A DNA stretch of 64,000 bases. Source: Pseudomonadota bacterium (lineage in GTDB: Bacteria; Cyanobacteriota; Vampirovibrionia; Obscuribacterales; Obscuribacteraceae). The stretch covers positions 1 to 64,000 of the forward strand of contig JAJPGY010000021.1 in NCBI GenBank assembly GCA_021325555.1. The letters are read 5' to 3'. Each line of letters begins with the position of its first letter. Position 1 is the stretch's first letter. Below the pieces are notes generated by a model. The model had not been told where the DNA came from. It saw only the letters and a list, made by a program, of their open reading frames with translations, and did not search any database. Both the position numbers and the translations under genes were made by a program. Of this stretch, positions 17,054-27,771 are shown in pieces.

Positions 17054-17437
17054 ATGAGCCGGAACTACCGAAATGTGATCCTGGGAGCAGCACTTATGGC
17101 GCTGTCCTGGCTCACCTTGTGTGGCGGACAGGCTCAGGCTGCCCAGACCGAGATCGCTCCTGCCCCGCGGGGCGCGGAGATCGCGGGGCTGGAGCGCGAG
17201 TACAGCCTGCGCTCCCTGCACCGCAACCAGATTGCCAGCCAGCTCAACCGTCTCTGGCGCGAGGAAAGGTTCCTGAAAGAGGACTACGAGTACAGCGGCG
17301 GCCGTGGCGATACGGTGGCCAACACGGAGGTGGCCCGCGAGCTGCTCCGCACACGCCAGCAGATCGATTCCCTCCGCGCCGAGCTGTCGCGCGAGAACCA
17401 GGCAATTCGGCAGATAGCCAGCCGCCTTCCCGACTAG
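17054..17437 (+). CDS. exported coiled-coil protein, 127 residues
   Basis: A signal peptide (GAALMALSWLTLCGGQAQA) is followed by about 90 residues of charged helix (LEREYSLRSLHRNQIASQLNRLWREERFLKE; LLRTRQQIDSLRAELSRENQAIRQIA) with heptad-like spacing. It is likely a periplasmic or surface coiled coil. ATG 17054 is chosen over GTG 17042 because of the upstream AGGGGTGG. Confidence 0.65.
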   Translation: MSRNYRNVILGAALMALSWLTLCGGQAQAAQTEIAPAPRGAEIAGLEREYSLRSLHRNQIASQLNRLWREERFLKEDYEYSGGRGDTVANTEVARELLRTRQQIDSLRAELSRENQAIRQIASRLPD

Positions 17438-17464
17438 ACAAGCGGGAGCGCGCTCGCGCTGCGA

Positions 17465-18985
17465 CTATGGAAGCTCGATTCCCAGGCGCTGCAGCGTCTC
17501 CTTTGTGGCCAGGTGGCCGGTCTTGAGCGGGGTCTTGCCGAAGGAGGCAAGGACGACGGACCTGACCGGAGCAGCCTGCCCGCGCCGCGGCGGCCGCACC
17601 GCCGTGTCTTCCTGCGTCCTGCCGGCCGGACGCGGCTTGGCGGGACGCTGCTCCGCGCTTACCACGGAAGCCCCGACCACCTCCGGCTCGCTGCTGAACC
17701 GCTCGTGAATATCTCTGGCAGCGCGAAACATTGCCAGCGGAATCTGGACCCGACTTTGGGCCCTGGCGCTTTTCAGGGACATCATCTCCAGCCTGCCGCC
17801 TGCCGCCTGCTTGAACAGGAGCACATAAGCCTGCCTGTCCGGCGAAGCGTTCCGGGCATACTCATGCAGCCCCTTCAAGACCTCGCGGGCGTCCAGAAAA
17901 TCCAGGGACGGCCTTTGCCGCATCTCGCTGGATCTGGACAGCAAGACCTGGAGCTGAGACTCGCCTTCAGCCGGTTGCGGCACCAGCCCGAACACGTGCA
18001 GAAGCTCGGACTCGTGGATCACCGCGGCGCCGGCTATCGGCGGCCTGCTGCGGAAGGCATCCATCAGCTTTTGTTTGTCGCTGAACTCCACCGGCCAGAA
18101 CCGCGTGATTATCTTGCCCTCGCTGCTTGTCTTGGAAAGCATCTCCAGCTCGGGAACACAGGCTCCTTGCCCGGCGCCATGGAAAAGCAGGACAAAGGCT
18201 TGTTTCGGGATCTTGCGCCTGTGGGCAAGCTCGTGAAGCTCCTTGAGGACAGGGTTCTGCTCCAGGAAATCCTTCGCCGGCCTGCCAGCCGCGCCCCTGG
18301 AGAGCGAAAGCAACGCCTCGAGCTGCTGCTGACCCTCCCCCGCTTCCGGCACCAGCCCGAGCACAAGCAGCAGCTCCTTCTCGGCAATCAGCGCGGCGCC
18401 TACGATCGGCGGCTGTCCGTGAAACTTCTTGTACAGCCGGACCTCGTCCGACAGCTCTTCCGGGTGGAACCTGGTGAATACCCTGCCCTCACCGGATTCC
18501 GCCGTCACCAGAGCCGGGGCGTTGCCTTCCCCGGCGCGGAACAGAAGAAGGTAGGCTTCCTTCGGCAGCGGCTCTTTGACGACGCGCGCCAGCTCGCCCA
18601 GGACCGGCTGCCTTTCCACCCAGCCGAGAATTCGTTTGAACTCCGCCGCCTCCAGCTCCCTGGCGAAGGACTGGAGCTGCTCCTCCATCTTCTCCAGGTG
18701 CGCCGGCACCTGCCGCGCCCTGTGCATGTGCGGCAGAACCTTCCGGCCATCCGGCAGCTTGCGGGGAGCCGACAGCTCATCGAACAACCTGTCCGCCTCG
18801 CGCGCAAACTCTTCGGCGCTGCCGGGCTCGGCGCCGCCCTTCAGAGCCCGCCTGACCGAGCTGACGGCGCCCAGAAGCGCCCGCACCGCCTTGAGATGGC
18901 TCGAGCCAGGCTTGAGGTTGAATTCGTCGGCGGCCTTCCTGGCTCTGTCCAGTCGTTTGTCCATGATCGCATCGATTGTGTTCAT
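17465..18985 (-). CDS. cytoplasmic protein with three internal repeats, family unknown
   Basis: A 506-residue protein without signal peptide or membrane segments. After a helical N-terminal 110 residues, three related units follow at about 115-230, 236-350 and 361-446. Each unit has the order PVL(G/K)EL, then K(E/Q)A(Y/F)(L/V)LLF, then (T)RF.P.E(L/F)SD, then PPI(V/A)GAA(L/V)I, and a run like LGLVP. The third unit is divergent. The C-terminal 55 residues are basic, with VRPPRRGQ. I know no family with this pattern. No Shine-Dalgarno site precedes ATG 18985, so the start could be elsewhere (for instance ATG 18964). Confidence 0.75.
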   Translation of the reverse strand: MNTIDAIMDKRLDRARKAADEFNLKPGSSHLKAVRALLGAVSSVRRALKGGAEPGSAEEFAREADRLFDELSAPRKLPDGRKVLPHMHRARQVPAHLEKMEEQLQSFARELEAAEFKRILGWVERQPVLGELARVVKEPLPKEAYLLLFRAGEGNAPALVTAESGEGRVFTRFHPEELSDEVRLYKKFHGQPPIVGAALIAEKELLLVLGLVPEAGEGQQQLEALLSLSRGAAGRPAKDFLEQNPVLKELHELAHRRKIPKQAFVLLFHGAGQGACVPELEMLSKTSSEGKIITRFWPVEFSDKQKLMDAFRSRPPIAGAAVIHESELLHVFGLVPQPAEGESQLQVLLSRSSEMRQRPSLDFLDAREVLKGLHEYARNASPDRQAYVLLFKQAAGGRLEMMSLKSARAQSRVQIPLAMFRAARDIHERFSSEPEVVGASVVSAEQRPAKPRPAGRTQEDTAVRPPRRGQAAPVRSVVLASFGKTPLKTGHLATKETLQRLGIELP

Positions 18986-19196
18986 TATTTTAATGGCTCG
19001 GCCGGCTGCTGAGAAGGAAAACCGGGCGGCGGCGGGGCACCGGCTCTTGGCTGCCGGTTGACAACCGGCATTGTCGCCTCTACCATGATCGGGACCCGGA
19101 AGCACGGAAACATGCACTGCACGCGGCACCTGGCCATACGGCATTGAGCCCGCTTAAGTCTTTATCGCCGCACCCAGGAGCAAACGGGGCTGGCTC

Positions 19197-20849
19197 ATGA
19201 GGAAGTCTATCTGGAGACCCTTGCATAAGCCGGTCTTCCGTATGTTCTGGATCGCGGCGCTGGTCTCCAACATCGGCACCTGGATGCACGATGTCGGCGC
19301 GGCCTGGCTCATGACCACGCTTACCCGGCACCCGGTCATGGTCTCGCTGCTGCAAACGGCGATCTTCCTGCCGTTCTTCCTCATGGCCCTGCCGGCAGGC
19401 GCCCTGGCCGACGTATTCGACCGCCGGCGGCTTCTTGTCGCCGGGCACATCTGGATGTCGCTGTCGGCCATGGGGCTGGCCTTGCTTGCGCTGACCGGCG
19501 TCACCGACCCCTGGCTGCTCCTGGCCTTGACCTTCGCGCTCGGGCTCGGCGCGGCCGTGAGCGCCCCGGCCTGGAACGCGGTGACGCCCGAGCTGGTCAG
19601 CCGTGCCGACCTGGCCAACGCTGTTGCCCTGGGGAGCGTGAGCTGGAACGTGGCTCGCGGAATAGGCTCCGTGATTGGCGGTCTGGTGGTGGCGCTGGCC
19701 GGCCCCGGCGCCGTCTTTCTGCTCAATGGCGTCTCCTTCCTGGGGCTGATTGTTTTCTTCTTCCGCTGGCGGCGCCAGCCGGTGCACACATTCGCCCACA
19801 AGGAGGGCGTCCTCGAGGCCATGAAGGCGGGCGTCCGCTACGTGCGCCACGCGCCCGAGCTGGGCGCCGTGCTCTTCCGCTGCGCGCTGTTTACCGCCTC
19901 CGGCAGCGCCTTCTGGGCGCTGCTGCCGCTGGTCTGGCGGGTTAAGCTCGGCTGCACGTCCTTTCAGTACGGGCTGGCGCTGGGGCTCTTCGGGGCGGGA
20001 ACGCTCGCGGGCGCTTATCTCATGCCCCGGGCGCGGCGGTGGTTGTCGCTCGATCACTGCAGCGCGGTGGGGACGGTGGTGTTCGCCGGCGGGGTGATCG
20101 GGCTGGCCTGCGCCGGCGACGTGGGGGGCGGCTTTTTCTTCATGCTGGTGGCGGGCGCCGCCTGGATCTTTGTCAACTCCTGCCTCAACCTGGCCGTGCA
20201 ACTGGCTGCTCCGGCCTGGGTGCGGGCGCGGGCGATGGCCTTCTACATTATCGTCTCCCAGGGCAGCGTCGCCCTCGGCAGCGTCATGTGGGGCGCCATG
20301 GCGGCCGGCAGCGACCTGGCGGGCCCGCTTGTCCTGTCAGCGATGGCGCTCGTCCTGGGCATCTTCGCCATCGTCCACTTTCCGCTGGTGGAAGCCGAGA
20401 AGCTCGACGTCAGCATCTCCAGGCACTGGGACGAGCCGGAGGTGTCCTTCGAGCCGAACCCCGAGGACGGGCCGGTGCTGGTCAGCGTCGAGTACCTGAT
20501 CGACCCGCCCCGCTACCGGGAGTTCAAGGAGGCGATGAGCGCGGTGCGCCTGCAGCGCCTGCGCGACGGGGCTTTCCAGTGGCACCTCTTCCATGACCTC
20601 TCCAATCCCGGGCGCTATGTGGAGACCTACTTTATAGAGTCATGGGCCGAGCATATGCGGCAGCACGAGCGGGTGACCGTCACCGACCGCCTGACCGAGG
20701 AGCGGGCGATCGCTTTCCACACCGGGCAGAGCCCGCCGCTCATCAGGCATTACATATCCGCTTACGCCAACGCGGGCGCCTCGCAAGGCCAGCCCGCCCC
20801 CGGCCCCGGCTACCAGCTCTCCGACTATCGCTACCTGACCAGGATGTAG
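19197..20849 (+). CDS. MFS transporter of the MFS_3 type with C-terminal soluble domain
   Basis: A 550-residue inner-membrane exporter with about 12 membrane segments and the cytoplasmic loop motif GALADVFDRRRLL typical of the major facilitator superfamily. The last 130 residues form a soluble domain (VEYLIDPPRYREFKEAMSAVRLQRLRDGAFQWHLFHD) found in the PF05977-type relatives of enterobactin exporters. The substrate is unknown. It stands alone. A hairpin (20853-20862 with 20878-20887, ten perfect pairs) just after the stop may end transcription, though no T-run follows. Confidence 0.88.
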   Translation: MRKSIWRPLHKPVFRMFWIAALVSNIGTWMHDVGAAWLMTTLTRHPVMVSLLQTAIFLPFFLMALPAGALADVFDRRRLLVAGHIWMSLSAMGLALLALTGVTDPWLLLALTFALGLGAAVSAPAWNAVTPELVSRADLANAVALGSVSWNVARGIGSVIGGLVVALAGPGAVFLLNGVSFLGLIVFFFRWRRQPVHTFAHKEGVLEAMKAGVRYVRHAPELGAVLFRCALFTASGSAFWALLPLVWRVKLGCTSFQYGLALGLFGAGTLAGAYLMPRARRWLSLDHCSAVGTVVFAGGVIGLACAGDVGGGFFFMLVAGAAWIFVNSCLNLAVQLAAPAWVRARAMAFYIIVSQGSVALGSVMWGAMAAGSDLAGPLVLSAMALVLGIFAIVHFPLVEAEKLDVSISRHWDEPEVSFEPNPEDGPVLVSVEYLIDPPRYREFKEAMSAVRLQRLRDGAFQWHLFHDLSNPGRYVETYFIESWAEHMRQHERVTVTDRLTEERAIAFHTGQSPPLIRHYISAYANAGASQGQPAPGPGYQLSDYRYLTRM

Positions 20850-21261
20850 GGCGGCGCCTGCCAGGCCATGCGCTCGCGGCAGGCGCCAGGAGTCCCCGGG
20901 GGCGCGGGCGTCCCGCCGGCATTTCACGGGCAATCCCCCGGGCGGGCAAGGTGCCCGCCGCTCCCGGTAGAAGGCCGGGATCGTGCCACTGTCGGCGGTG
21001 ACCCGTTCCGCCGGCCTGACGGCGTCGGGCTGGCGTGAGGCAACGGACGGGTCCCTGGCCGTGAGCTCGCTGGGCTTGAGCTTGACGCCTCTGCGCTTTC
21101 GCGGCGTCCCGGCTCTGGTTGACGGTCGCTTGCGCGGGCATGACCGGGACCTCCCTGGTCAGGAAAAGGATCCCCGGCCGGGCGGGTCATCCCCTCTCCG
21201 GGTTGCTTCAAGCTGGTGTGGTAAGATGCGGATACGATAAACAGCGGTTAGGGGCGCTGGT
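20850..21261. other. intergenic region between MFS gene and clpS
   Basis: No convincing gene is seen. It contains the post-MFS stem-loop (20853-20887), a very GC-rich stretch, and near its end an extended -10-like TGGTAAGAT (21219-21227) that could drive clpS. No good -35 is visible. Confidence 0.35.
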
Positions 21262-21588
21262 GTGCCTGACTGGGAAGAAGATCAGGGTGGCGATCGGCAA
21301 GGCGGGCTGCTGACCGAGCAGAAGCAGAAGCTCAAGAAGCCGCCGCTATATAAGGTTTTGTTGCACAATGACGACTACACGACGATGGAGTTTGTCGTGT
21401 TTATTCTCCAGTCCGTGTTTCACAAACCGGAGGCGGAAGCTGTCAGAATAATGTTAGACGTTCACCAGCAGGGTATAGGAGTGGCAGGGGTCTTCACTTA
21501 CGAGATCGCCGAGGCGAAGGTGAACAAGGTAATCGCCATGGCCCGTGCCAACGAGTACCCGCTTCTGTGCACGCTGGAGCAGGACTGA
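21262..21588 (+). CDS. clpS: ATP-dependent Clp protease adaptor ClpS
   Basis: A 108-residue ClpS. The N-end-rule binding pocket motif is present (LLHNDDYTTMEFVVFIL), as is the conserved VHQQGIGVAGVFTYEIAEAK segment. It delivers proteins with bulky N-terminal residues to ClpA, whose gene follows 29 bases later. The GTG start at 21262 has AGGGGC upstream. Confidence 0.95.
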   Translation: MPDWEEDQGGDRQGGLLTEQKQKLKKPPLYKVLLHNDDYTTMEFVVFILQSVFHKPEAEAVRIMLDVHQQGIGVAGVFTYEIAEAKVNKVIAMARANEYPLLCTLEQD

Positions 21589-21617
21589 CAGTAGAATCCC
21601 GACAGGCTGAGCCGACC

Positions 21618-23930
<2,313 letters not shown>

Positions 23931-25257
23931 CCACGCGCTGGCAGTAGCCCGGCTTATTTTCCTCCGGCGGCGGCAGCTCGCACCACCAGTGGGCGAAGCG
24001 GGCGAATACGTTTCCCTGCCCGGCCTTTTCCGGCACCAGGGCAAGTCCGGGTCCCGGGGTGTCGTTTTTGATCATGTGCGCTACCAGCGAGAACGGGAAC
24101 TCGTGCCCGATCAATCCCTTGTCGACCGCTGTGAAATCGATCTTCTCCAGCGGTTTGCCTTCCAGCAAGATGCGGCGAGCGGCCAGGATCTTGCCCCTGC
24201 GCCCGGACTTCTGGGCGCGCGTCTGAGCCATGGTTTTCTGCGGCGCCGATATGGCGGCCATGACCGAGCCTACGCCCTCTCCGAGCCGATAATAGCCGCC
24301 ATAAAGCATCTGAATGAAAGGCAAGACCTTGTCCCGGTAAGAGACGTACAAGCGCACCCTCACCCCGTGAGGCTGGTAGTAGCCGATAACGTAGTGCTTG
24401 AAGGTTTCTGCATCGATATCCGGAGACACCAGCTCGGCATCGCTCACGAGCCCAACATTGTGCATCACGGGAGCCGCTCTTGCCACCAGCCGGTTGCCGA
24501 GGCTGTGCGCGATGAGAGAGATCTTGAAGGGGTGTTTTTCCGCTAACTTCTCCAGATCCCAGATAAACGTGTTGAAGTGCCGCTGCGACCACTCGACGTT
24601 CCCCTCGTCGACCCGGTAACGGTTCAGCTTGCCCACGGAGGGCCAGGAGTAAAGTACGATCGGGCATTCCATGTAATAGGCGATCTCAGCGGCATCGGAG
24701 GCCGCATCCTCGAACGGGTCGGCGCCCCCGTGGGCGAAGAGGGCGACATGGTGGTTGCCGGCCTTATCAATGGCTGCATCCAGGCGCTTGACGAACGTAT
24801 CCTTCTCAGCTTCGGGCCTGGCGTCCTCGATGCGATCCTTGCGGGAGATGTAGCCAGGAGATCTGTCCGCTCCCTTCCAGCCGAGCTTTTCGAAGGCGGC
24901 GTCGGGGATCTTCTTTTCGTCGTTGGGAACAGCCACATAGGCGGTGCCGTAATACATGTCATGGAGGCAATCGACAATGTACTTGCGGTGGGGACCGAAG
25001 GAATCCCCTTTCATCTCCCGGTCGGTCACGTAGTAGACCGGGATGATGATGAACCTCGGCGCGCTTTGTTTCGCATCTGCCTGCGCGCGCTCGGCGCCCG
25101 CCGCCTGCGCAGATATGCAAAGCGCTGCGGCGGTGAGCAAAGCCACGATCCCGAGCAGATGACGCGCGACGATCTTGCTGTCCTTCAAGGGGTGCCTGAC
25201 AAATATCCGGAGCATAGCTTGAAATTGTAGTCCGAATTTACCCGCCCGTGTTGAACG

Positions 25258-25287
25258 GAGAGGGCGGGGCATGTGCCCCGCCCTCTC
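25258..25287. terminator. strong stem-loop between two leftward genes
   Basis: A perfect 12-bp stem (25258-25269 with 25276-25287) with a 6-base loop lies 23 bases after the LysM gene stop and before the hydrolase start. The T-run is weak, but stem strength and position suggest a terminator for the LysM gene. Confidence 0.6.
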
Positions 25288-25309
25288 TTGCGGCTGAGGA
25301 AAACCTTGT

Positions 25310-26008
25310 TTAGCTGTTGGGAATGGCAATCTTCTGCCCGGGATGAAGAACCCGATGGCCGTTGGCATCTTCCATCTCATGCATCAGGTGCAGCAGCTTC
25401 TTGTTGACCGCATCGTTGTAGTGCTTTTCCTCGAGGCCGAGCGCCCGGGCGGCCAGGTTCCAGTAACCGTCACCGGCTTTCACTGTCAGCGATCTGGTCT
25501 CCTGGGACTGCGGTGCCGTCTCGCCTCCGCCCTGCTGAGCGGATTGCGGCGTTTCGGAGGCCTTCGGCTTGACGGAGGCTTGGTCGGGCGTGGCCTTCTG
25601 CCCGTCGAACAGGGTGAGCGGTGACACTATGGCACTGAGGACGGCGGAGGTCACGGGGCGCTCCTTACGAAACTGGTGCCACCCGCGTGGCACAGACTCG
25701 ATGGCATCGGTGATCGGCTTGAGCTCCTTCTTATTCTCCTCGTACAGCTCGTGTCCGAGCAGACCAGCGTAATGACCGGCGATCGTGCCCACCGACCGAA
25801 CATCTTGCAGGGCCTTTTCGGCCAAGCGAGCGGCTCCGTTAACCCCCTCGGCAATGGCATGCCCGGCCTCATTTGCGGCGATTCCGGGCAGACGAGCCAG
25901 CTTGTGGCCTGCTTTTTCCAGCTCGTCGATCACCTCGGTGAGAAGCTGTCCCGATCCCTCGTTGTTCTGTATGGTGGACGCCTTGGTTGTATTTTCCAGA
26001 CCTTTCAT
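25310..26008 (-). CDS. LysM-domain protein
   Basis: A 232-residue protein from ATG 26008 (GGGAG about ten bases upstream). The C-terminal 60 residues are a LysM module (SLTVKAGDGYWNLAARALG...VLHPGQKIAIPNS), which binds peptidoglycan-type GlcNAc polymers. The N-terminal half is helical and amphipathic, with a Pro/Gln-rich linker. No signal peptide is evident, which is odd for a wall-binding protein. Confidence 0.8.
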   Translation of the reverse strand: MKGLENTTKASTIQNNEGSGQLLTEVIDELEKAGHKLARLPGIAANEAGHAIAEGVNGAARLAEKALQDVRSVGTIAGHYAGLLGHELYEENKKELKPITDAIESVPRGWHQFRKERPVTSAVLSAIVSPLTLFDGQKATPDQASVKPKASETPQSAQQGGGETAPQSQETRSLTVKAGDGYWNLAARALGLEEKHYNDAVNKKLLHLMHEMEDANGHRVLHPGQKIAIPNS

Positions 26009-26210
26009 CGCTCCAGCGCTCCCTGCCTGCGGCTTACGGTTCGATAGTAGCGGCGGCAGCCGGGCAAGGAACTGTGCAATTACGCACACTTATCGGCAAG
26101 TCGAAAAAATCCCACTAGAAATTCGGATCCCAAGCGCTTACCCTATGTCGCAGGTAGCCTGCTACTTCTTTGTTGCCAGGGGCTTGTAAATGGAAACGGA
26201 AGGAAAAGCC

Positions 26211-27557
26211 GTGAAGCGACTATTTTCGCTGGTGGTGGCCGTTGTGGTGGCACTGATGGGCTCACCGGATGTACAGGCTCAAGCGGTGACGGGTGCCAGT
26301 GTAAGTGCGGGCGCATACGCATCGACCGATGATCTGACGAAGCAGATCATCAGGAAGGAGGCCGAGCTACTCCGGCTCACCACTTTTTACCGGATGCACA
26401 ATCCCCGCGAGACCATCCTTCATAAGTGGTTCGTCGCCACCACCAGCACCGCTGCCTATAGCGTGGCCAACGCCGGTAACATAGTCACCTTCTCCAATGC
26501 GTTCCGTTACCACCGGCGACCGCAAGACTTCTCCACCGGACGAGCCGAAGCCGGGCCGTTCCTCATCTTTCTCGGAGAGCTGTTGTTTGTCGGGCGCACG
26601 CTGGGAGAGACGTTCCTGGATCTTACCCATGCCGGTTACGCCCACCACCTGGGGTTCGATCGCAAGACTTATGAGCGGAAGGGAACTCAGCTCGAGCAGG
26701 AGATCCACAGCCTTCTGGTGCAGGCGCAGCAGCAGGCGTCGGATCCGGTCGCAAAGCAAGAGGTCGTTGTTCTCAGCGATATTGCTGATAATGCATCGGA
26801 CGAGTTCGTGGCCAACTGCTCGCGGACGGCCCGCCTGAGGGCCTTTCGCTGCGGCCTCAATTTCATGGACAACTACACATCGGGAACCGGGGCATTCTGG
26901 GGCGGGCTGCTCATCTACCTGGCGGCCGCGCACAAGCATCCCGAAACCGCGGGCACGGGCGGCATCGGCTTTATAGTCTCCGGCACCGGCTTTATGACCG
27001 GGCAGGCCGTCGCCTACGCTGCCTCCAAGATTGCTGAGAAAAGGACCCGCGCGCAGCTTTTGGCCAGGCGCCCCGGGCTCAAGCCCGATGCCGGCAAGAA
27101 GCTCGACGACGACCTGCGCGCGCTCGCCTCGATGTCCGGCTCCCAGCACCAGAAGGCCTGCGAACTCATGAGCACCTGCCTGGCCAGGCACCGCGCCCTC
27201 CATGAGACCGAGAACCGTCGCATGTATCACAAGTTCCTGCACGACGAGACCATCAACTTCTGCGAGGGCGGCGCCAACATAGCGGCCGGCTCCATACTTG
27301 CCCAGGCGGGATTCAAGTTCCGTCCGGGCAACAACATTCTCGATGCGCTTCATAACGGCGATACCTTCCTGGAGAAGTTCGGCTGGGCTGCTCTGGTATT
27401 CACGCCCACCGCCTCCGGTGGCATGGTCGACACGCCGGGCGAGGCCATCTACGGCTCCCTGCGCAGCTGGCGGGACAACCAGCTGGGCATCGGGCCGAAA
27501 TCGGTGCTGGATGAGCGTCTGGCAGCCCTCGATCAGATCGACGGCATGGTCAAGTGA
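26211..27557 (+). CDS. exported or membrane hypothetical protein, 448 residues
   Basis: GTG 26211 follows GGAAGGAAAAGCC at ideal spacing and puts a signal peptide at the very N-terminus (LFSLVVAVVVALMGSPDVQAQA). The ATG at 26190 would add seven residues. The mature part has at least four hydrophobic segments (around 90, 130, 240 and 265 of the precursor), several Gly-rich turns, and a helical region with Cys (KACELMSTCLARH). No family is recognised. Confidence 0.7.
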   Translation: MKRLFSLVVAVVVALMGSPDVQAQAVTGASVSAGAYASTDDLTKQIIRKEAELLRLTTFYRMHNPRETILHKWFVATTSTAAYSVANAGNIVTFSNAFRYHRRPQDFSTGRAEAGPFLIFLGELLFVGRTLGETFLDLTHAGYAHHLGFDRKTYERKGTQLEQEIHSLLVQAQQQASDPVAKQEVVVLSDIADNASDEFVANCSRTARLRAFRCGLNFMDNYTSGTGAFWGGLLIYLAAAHKHPETAGTGGIGFIVSGTGFMTGQAVAYAASKIAEKRTRAQLLARRPGLKPDAGKKLDDDLRALASMSGSQHQKACELMSTCLARHRALHETENRRMYHKFLHDETINFCEGGANIAAGSILAQAGFKFRPGNNILDALHNGDTFLEKFGWAALVFTPTASGGMVDTPGEAIYGSLRSWRDNQLGIGPKSVLDERLAALDQIDGMVK

Positions 27558-27570
27558 GGGAGCCGACAGC

Positions 27571-27603
27571 AAAACCCGCGGGGATTGCCCTGCGGGTTTC
27601 GCT
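27571..27603 (+). terminator. rho-independent-type terminator
   Basis: AAACCCGCGGG pairs with CCCTGCGGGTTT with one bulge, about 14 bases after the stop of the 448-residue gene. It is followed by TTTCGCTT. Confidence 0.7.
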
Positions 27604-27771
27604 TCCTGGCGAGGGGTGAAAAAACCCGGTCGAGACGGTTGCCGTCGCTGCACGGAGGGCAGCCACCGATCGTCGCCGGACAGATTGACGGACGTCGTGC
27701 CGCTGCCGCGCATGGATCGGGTATATAAGTAAGGATCGGCCTGTCTTTTTCCGGTAAGAAGTCCTGTCCTG

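Noticed and set aside
17513..19012. A 499-residue rightward frame
   Set aside because: It is the antisense of the triple-repeat protein, whose repeats and motif order make sense only on the minus strand.
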